Of a DNA stretch of 64,000 nt, positions 57,101 to 64,000 are shown piece by piece; position 1 is the first letter of the stretch; every line of letters begins with the position of its first letter. The notes below the pieces were generated by a model, which saw nothing but the letters and a program-made list of their open reading frames with translations, had not been told where the DNA came from and ran no database searches. The translations under genes and the position numbers were made by a program. This DNA is from Mortierella alpina. Its lineage: Eukaryota; Mortierellomycota; Mortierellomycetes; Mortierellales; Mortierellaceae. Location of the stretch: NCBI GenBank assembly GCA_029449245.1, contig JANATF010000017.1, forward strand, positions 535,213 to 599,212, read 5' to 3'.

Positions 57101-60100
57101 TCCCCTATCCTCAGACTTTCGTTTTTACGTCGTCCACTCAAACGACTCACAGTTTCTCTGGTAAGTGACTCTTGGTATTGATGATGTCTAGTAGCAGCGA
57201 GGCGGCCATTTCGTGGGGGACAAGAGCGGTGTGCATTCCACCATCCACCATCACCATTAGTCAACTTTCTCCATTTCATTCCCCAGTTCTTTTTGTGCTT
57301 CTCTGTTTTTTGGACACGCTGCGGGTGCGCTCAGCTCCATGACTTGATGAGTTCCTCTGAGAGTTGTGTGAGATTGAGCCAAAGCTGTCTCTTGTAGGTA
57401 GGTGTGGTGTTGGGCTTGGGTGGAGCTGGGTGTTTAGTGCCGTTCTTTCTGCTGCTAGACTAGATACCGGGGGTCACGCTGGAGAACGTGAGGGGACTAA
57501 CCAGGCTCCGCGACCTACCTCTGGGCCGGCGTGCTCATGTAGACGACGACGAGTCCTGCCAGTGCGAGTGGGAGGGTGCCCCTTTTTCTTTTGTGCTCAC
57601 ACAAGTCAGCCGGGTGGTTCCTGCACGCGACAGGTTCTCACTTTGGTGCCCCTTTGGGCAGAGGCGTGTGGGGATTCGGCTCCGGTCCTTTTCGTGGCTG
57701 CTCCTTTCTTTTTCACTTAGGGGTGGGGTGCGATGGCAACGACCTCCTCGCGGTGCGCCCTGGACATCCACTGAGGATGACTGACAGTTGCCAGCTAGAT
57801 AGTATCCAGTATTGATAGCCTTAGCTCAGTAATAAAGTCTTTCTTCAGCACCTCAAAGAGAACTTCAAAATGGAATTGTGCAGGCGCCGCAGTAAACGCT
57901 TGGGAAAAATAATAACTGCGCCGTTGCTGATAGAGTGTGGTATGGCTTGCTGCATGCTATTCGTGCGGATGTGCAGGTGTAGCACTTCAGGTCTGGTGTT
58001 TCTCCATGTTGTGATATGACTTGAAACAGCTGCGCTTTGGAGGTGCGTTGCAACAAGTGGGCCGAGGCAAGAAGACAAGATTGAGAACTAGGGACAGGTT
58101 CACACATACAGCGCGGGTGCTGGAGACAGACAGACTGACAGACAGACTGACAGAGAAGACAAGGCTATAGACGATACACATCGCGGAGAGATGCACTTTC
58201 ATATTTGCCGCGGACTATGGGTATTTTTCATTGCAGGTTTATTGCGCGTGGTATTTTTGGAGGGAGCAGGGGTTGTGTGGAGGGAGCGGTGGATGGCGGG
58301 TTGTGTGGCGAGGAGAGGAGATGGAGGCGGGTGGAGGAGATGAGGGTGGATGCAGCTGTTCTTGTGGTGTGTGTGTGTGTGGTAGAATGCGGTGGTGCGT
58401 GGACTGTGGTGTGGTCGCTGTTTTTCCTCATCCTTGGGTGTTGGTCCATGTGCCATCCTGTTTTCTGGTTTCTGTGTTTGTTGTCCTTGCATGCTGCGTA
58501 CCCCTGCTCCTTGCCTTGCGAGTTCTGATGCATGTCCTTGGTGGTCCTGGATTATGACCTTGGCCTTCCTTGCTTTCCATTTCCTTGCAACAGCTGCTGT
58601 ACACCACGATTCATATCCTGTCTTCGTACCTTGCTGGCCTTGGTGCCTTGGATATTGTCCGTCCTTGTGGTGCGGTCCTTGAAGGTTGGCGGTGGCTCGC
58701 GCTGCGTGGTCTTTCCTATACAGTAACTTGCTGTTGAGAGCGAGCTGGTCACCCCGCTTGGAGTACTCTGCTCGGTTCTACTTTACTGCTAACTTATTCT
58801 TCGCGTCCTTGTAATCCATTTGGCGCGTGGTCTGCATTCTGTGAGCAAACGCCTTGAGATTCAGCTCGTTCTGGCATGCTTCCAGCTGAATCTCAATGCA
58901 TTGCTCCGCCGCCTGCATGTCTTGCAATTGTGAAGCTCCATCCAAGTCGCTGACTCCACTGGACCTCCTGAAACGGTAGACATTGTCCTCGGCTTTCGTT
59001 CTGGAGTCCTGCTGAGGGTTCTGTTTGCTCTCACTGCAAGTCTTTCACCATCCCGACTTTGGATTTTCTTCTCGGCGGATTTTCATTTCAAGACATGTCC
59101 AGTCGTCCTGTAGCTCACGATCCTGATGTTTCCTACCCCTGTCCAGTCTGACGCACGTACCTGAGCGGTCTTGGATCCATGGTCCATGCATCGCGGTCCT
59201 TGTCAAGAATGTTGGTGTGGTATAGGACGAAGGTCAAATGCCGGTTCACGGCCATGCAATCCATCCATGATATGGCCTGCACAGGGGACGCCACTCAAGT
59301 GCCTCCGTGACCGCTAACGCGAAAGATTGTTGACGTTAAAAACCCCTCCCCTCCTGGACCTTGTTGTGTTCTCCTTGTTCTCCTTCCCCTTCCCCTATCC
59401 TCAGACTTTCGTTTTTACGTCGTCCACTCAAACGACTCACAGTTTCTCTGGTAAGTGACTCTTGGTATTGATGATGTCTAGTAGCAGCGAGGCGGCCATT
59501 TCGTGGGGGACAAGAGCGGTGTGCATTCCACCATCCACCATCACCATTAGTCAACTTTCTCCATTTCATTCCCCAGTTCTTTTTGTGCTTCTCTGTTTTT
59601 TGGACACGCTGCGGGTGCGCTCAGCTCCATGACTTGATGAGTTCCTCTGAGAGTTGTGTGAGATTGAGCCAAAGCTGTCTCTTGTAGGTAGGTGTGGTGT
59701 TGGGCTTGGGTGGAGCTGGGTGTTTAGTGCCGTTCTTTCTGCTGCTAGACTAGATACCGGGGGTCACGCTGGAGAACGTGAGGGGACTAACCAGGCTCCG
59801 CGACCTACCTCTGGGCCGGCGTGCTCATGTAGACGACGACGAGTCCTGCCAGTGCGAGTGGGAGGGTGCCCCTTTTTCTTTTGTGCTCACACAAGTCAGC
59901 CGGGTGGTTCCTGCACGCGACAGGTTCTCACTTTGGTGCCCCTTTGGGCAGAGGCGTGTGGGGATTCGGCTCCGGTCCTTTTCGTGGCTGCTCCTTTCTT
60001 TTTCACTTAGGGGTGGGGTGCGATGGCAACGACCTCCTCGCGGTGCGCCCTGGACATCCACTGAGGATGACTGACAGTTGCCAGCTAGATAGTATCCAGT

Positions 60101-60477
60101 ATTGATAGCCTTAGCTCAGTAATAAAGTCTTTCTTCAGCACCTCAAAGAGAACTTCAAAATGGAATTGTGCAGGCGCCGCAGTAAACGCTTGGGAAAAAT
60201 AATAACTGCGCCGTTGCTGATAGAGTGTGGTATGGCTTGCTGCATGCTATTCGTGCGGATGTGCAGGTGTAGCACTTCAGGTCTGGTGTTTCTCCATGTT
60301 GTGATATGACTTGAAACAGCTGCGCTTTGGAGGTGCGTTGCAACAAGTGGGCCGAGGCAAGAAGACAAGATTGAGAACTAGGGACAGGTTCACACATACA
60401 GCGCGGGTGCTGGAGACAGACAGACTGACAGACAGACTGACAGAGAAGACAAGGCTATAGACGATACACATCGCGGA

Positions 60478-62768
60478 GAGATGCACTTTCATATTTGCCG
60501 CGGACTATGGGTATTTTTCATTGCAGGTTTATTGCGCGTGGTATTTTTGGAGGGAGCAGGGGTTGTGTGGAGGGAGCGGTGGATGGCGGGTTGTGTGGCG
60601 AGGAGAGGAGATGGAGGCGGGTGGAGGAGATGAGGGTGGATGCAGCTGTTCTTGTGGTGTGTGTGTGTGTGGTAGAATGCGGTGGTGCGTGGACTGTGGT
60701 GTGGTCGCTGTTTTTCCTCATCCTTGGGTGTTGGTCCATGTGCCATCCTGTTTTCTGGTTTCTGTGTTTGTTGTCCTTGCATGCTGCGTACCCCTGCTCC
60801 TTGCCTTGCGAGTTCTGATGCATGTCCTTGGTGGTCCTGGATTATGACCTTGGCCTTCCTTGCTTTCCATTTCCTTGCAACAGCTGCTGTACACCACGAT
60901 TCATATCCTGTCTTCGTACCTTGCTGGCCTTGGTGCCTTGGATATTGTCCGTCCTTGTGGTGCGGTCCTTGAAGGTTGGCGGTGGCTCGCGCTGCGTGGT
61001 CTTTCCTATACAGTAACTTGCTGTTGAGAGCGAGCTGGTCACCCCGCTTGGAGTACTCTGCTCGGTTCTACTTTACTGCTAACTTATTCTTCGCGTCCTT
61101 GTAATCCATTTGGCGCGTGGTCTGCATTCTGTGAGCAAACGCCTTGAGATTCAGCTCGTTCTGGCATGCTTCCAGCTGAATCTCAATGCATTGCTCCGCC
61201 GCCTGCATGTCTTGCAATTGTGAAGCTCCATCCAAGTCGCTGACTCCACTGGACCTCCTGAAACGGTAGACATTGTCCTCGGCTTTCGTTCTGGAGTCCT
61301 GCTGAGGGTTCTGTTTGCTCTCACTGCAAGTCTTTCACCATCCCGACTTTGGATTTTCTTCTCGGCGGATTTTCATTTCAAGACATGTCCAGTCGTCCTG
61401 TAGCTCACGATCCTGATGTTTCCTACCCCTGTCCAGTCTGACGCACGTACCTGAGCGGTCTTGGATCCATGGTCCATGCATCGCGGTCCTTGTCAAGAAT
61501 GTTGGTGTGGTATAGGACGAAGGTCAAATGCCGGTTCACGGCCATGCAATCCATCCATGATATGGCCTGCACAGGGGACGCCACTCAAGTGCCTCCGTGA
61601 CCGCTAACGCGAAAGATTGTTGACGTTAAAAACCCCTCCCCTCCTGGACCTTGTTGTGTTCTCCTTGTTCTCCTTCCCCTTCCCTATCCTCAGACTTTCG
61701 TTTTTACGTCGTCCACTCAAACGACTCACAGTTTCTCTGGTAAGTGACTCTTGGTATTGATGATGTCTAGTAGCAGCGAGGCGGCCATTTCGTGGGGGAC
61801 AAGAGCGGTGTGCATTCCACCATCCACCATCACCATTAGTCAACTTTCTCCATTTCATTCCCCAGTTCTTTTTGTGCTTCTCTGTTTTTTTGGACACGCT
61901 GCGGGTGCGCTCAGCTCCATGACTTGATGAGTTCCTCTGAGAGTTGTGTGAGATTGAGCCAAAGCTGTCTCTTGTAGGTAGGTGTGGTGTTGGGCTTGGG
62001 TGGAGCTGGGTGTTTAGTGCCGTTCTTTCTGCTGCTAGACTAGATACCGGGGGTCACGCTGGAGAAACGTGAGGGGACTAACCAGGCTCCGCGACCTACC
62101 TCTGGGCCGGCGTGCTCATGTAGACGACGACGAGTCCTGCCAGTGCGAGTGGGAGGGTGCCCCTTTTTCTTTTGTGCTCACACAAGTCAGCCGGGTGGTT
62201 CCTGCACGCGACAGGTTCTCACTTTGGTGCCCCTTTGGGCAGAGGCGTGTGGGGATTCGGCTCCGGTCCTTTTCGTGGCTGCTCCTTTCTTTTTCACTTA
62301 GGGGTGGGGTGCGATGGCAACGACCTCCTCGCGGTGCGCCCTGGACATCCACTGAGGATGACTGACAGTTGCCAGCTAGATAGTATCCAGTATTGATAGC
62401 CTTAGCTCAGTAATAAAGTCTTTCTTCAGCACCTCAAAGAGAACTTCAAAATGGAATGTGCAGGCGCCGCAGTAAACGCTTGGGAAAAATAATAACTGCG
62501 CCGTTGCTGATAGAGTGTGGTATGGCTTGCTGCATGCTATTCGTGCGGATGTGCAGGTGTAGCACTTCAGGTCTGGTGTTTCTCCATGTTGTGATATGAC
62601 TTGAAACAGCTGCGCTTTGGAGGTGCGTTGCAACAAGTGGGCCGAGGCAAGAAGACAAGATTGAGAACTAGGGACAGGTTCACACATACAGCGCGGGTGC
62701 TGGAGACAGACAGACTGACAGACAGACTGACAAGAGAAGACAAGGCTATAGACGATACACATCGCGGA
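60478..62768 (+). repeat. Array unit 8, first unit with length changes
   Basis: Identical to earlier units up to about 61680. Beyond that it has single-base indels: a C-run shortened near 61683, T6 to T7 near 61887, an extra A near 62066, a lost T near 62456 and an extra A near 62731. Total length 2291 bp. Confidence 0.85.
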
Positions 62769-64000
62769 GAGATGCACTTTCATATTTTGCCGCGGACTAT
62801 GGGTATTTTTCATTGCAGGTTTATTGCGCGTGGTATTTTGGAGGGAGCAGGGGTTGTGTGGAGGGAGCGGTGGATGGCGGGTTGTGTGGCGAGGAGAGGA
62901 GATGGAGGCGGTGTGGAGGAGATGAGGGTGGATGCAGCTGTTCTTGTAGGTGTTGTGTGTGTGTGGTAGAATGCGGTGGTGCGTGGACTGTGGTGTGGTC
63001 GCTGTTTTTCCTCATCCTTGGGTGTTGGTCCATGTGCCATCCTGTTTTCTGGTTTCTGTGTTTGTTGTCCTTGCATGCTGCGTACCCCTGCTCCTTGCCT
63101 TGCGAGTTCTGATGCATGTCCTTGGTGGTCCTGGATTATGACCTTGGCCTTCCTTGCTTTCCATTTCCTTGCAACAGCTGCTGTACACCACGATTCATAT
63201 CCTGTCTTCGTACCTTGCTGGCCTTGGTGCCTTGGATATTGTCCGTCCTTGTGGTGCGGTTCCTGAAGGTTGGCGGTGGCTCGCGCTGCGTGGTCTTTCC
63301 TATACAGTAACTTGCTGTTGAGAGCGAGCTGGTCACCCGCTTGGAGTACTCTGCTCGGTTCTACTTTACTGCTAACTTATTCTTCGCGTCCTTGTAATCC
63401 ATTTGGCGCGTGGTCTGCATTCTGTGAGCAAACGCCTTGAGATTCAGCTCGTTCTGGCATGCTTCCAGCTGAATCTCAATGCATTGCTCCGCCGCCTGCA
63501 TGTCTTGCAATTGTGAAGCTCCATCCAAGTCGCTGACTCCACTGGACCTCCTGAAACGGTAGACATTGTCCTCGGCTTTCGTTCTGGAGTCCTGCTGAGG
63601 GTTTCTGTTTTGCTCTCACTGCAAGTCTTTCACCATCCCGACTTTGGATTTTCTTCTCGGCGGATTTTCATTTCAAGACATGTCCAGTCGTCCTGTAGCT
63701 CACGATCCTGATGTTTCCTACCCCTGTCCAGTCTGACGCACGTACCTGAGCGGTCTTGGATCCATGGTCCATGCATCGCGGTCCTTGTCAAGAATGTTGG
63801 TGTGGTATAGGACGAAGGTCAAATGCCGGTTCACGGCCATGCAATCCATCCATGATATGGCCTGCACAGGGGACGCCACTCAAGTGCCTCCGTGACCGCT
63901 AACGCGAAAGATTGTTGACGTTAAAAACCCCTCCCCTCCTGGACCTTGTTGTGTTCTCCTTGTTCTCCTTCCCCCTTCCCCTATCCTCAGACTTTCGTTT
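62769..64000 (+). repeat. Array unit 9, partial and most divergent
   Basis: 1232 bp of the unit before the window ends. It has at least eight further changes against the consensus, mostly homopolymer length (TTT to TTTT near 62787, T5 to T4 near 62836, CCCC to CCC near 63338, extra T's near 63603-63610, an extra C near 63974) and a local TCCTT to TTCCT change near 63260. Confidence 0.85.

Larger units (their letters stand above)
44448..64000 (+). repeat. Head-to-tail tandem array of a 2290-bp unit (8 full copies and part of a ninth)
   Basis: Units start at 44448, 46738, 49028, 51318, 53608, 55898, 58188, 60478 and 62769; the last runs to the window end. The first seven have exactly 2290 bp and look identical wherever I compared them. 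The unit holds, in order: a G-rich segment, a CCTTG-dense segment, a 13-bp-stem hairpin, a CT-rich tract, GTAAGT, AATAAA (46379-46384 in copy 1) and a GACA/GACT microsatellite (46676-46702). Frames of 60-120 codons exist on both strands but mostly lack ATG and resemble no family. I see no rRNA, tRNA or snRNA signature. It is best described as a macrosatellite, possibly subtelomeric or a tandem noncoding locus. Confidence 0.95.

Noticed and set aside
1-64000. CRISPR arrays, bacterial operons, phage or biosynthetic systems
   Set aside because: The window has spliced eukaryotic genes. No direct repeats with unique spacers, no operon spacing and no phage genes are seen.

Overview
The window looks like nuclear DNA of a filamentous fungus, most likely Mucoromycota and probably Mortierella-like. 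The sequence shows short GT-AG introns (about 65-200 bp), a multi-domain hybrid histidine kinase, a secreted M28 aminopeptidase next to a pepsin-like protease, and relics of F-box/LRR and Sel1-repeat genes together with pogo and hAT transposons. The phylum-level assignment is inference; no rRNA or marker gene is present. All exon structures were rebuilt by eye from splice consensus and frame continuity, without transcript data.

Layout. 1-3360: no supported gene. 3361-8578: two secreted protease genes head-to-tail on the minus strand, a GPI-type aspartic protease (5 exons, 572 aa) and an M28 leucine-aminopeptidase-like enzyme (7 exons, 387 aa). 8579-10246: no supported gene. 10247-22975: a repeat-rich accessory region. 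It holds a segmental duplication (copy A 10247-16044, copy B 17206-20572) with a broken F-box/LRR gene, a minisatellite, a 406-bp TA-flanked MITE and a conserved 96-codon ORF behind a TATA box. A 2374-bp pogo transposon sits only in copy A, and copy B keeps the empty TA site. Beyond copy B lie a decayed hAT transposase and Sel1-repeat debris.

23566-34855: a 12-exon gene for a hybrid histidine kinase of about 3306 aa (group X, Chk1/Mak2/Mak3 architecture): pseudokinase, AAA/STAND ATPase, helical region, GAF, PAS, HisKA, HATPase, a cryptic receiver-like segment and a canonical receiver. 35614-36054: a UPF0696/DUF1917 protein. 37274-37924: an uncharacterised ORF interrupted by TAG. 38171-38990: an F-box/LRR relic. 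40476-42992: an intronless conserved fungal protein of 838 aa with a probable 5'UTR intron made of a 9-bp minisatellite.

44448-64000 (window end): a head-to-tail array of a 2290-bp unit, eight complete copies and part of a ninth, with no convincing protein gene. Copies look identical up to about 61680, after which nearly all differences are 1-base indels in homopolymers, as expected from unpolished long reads near a contig end. The most notable items are the array, the empty-site/filled-site pair for the pogo element, the small conserved ORF in the duplication, and the giant kinase with a degenerate kinase domain and a hidden receiver-like segment.
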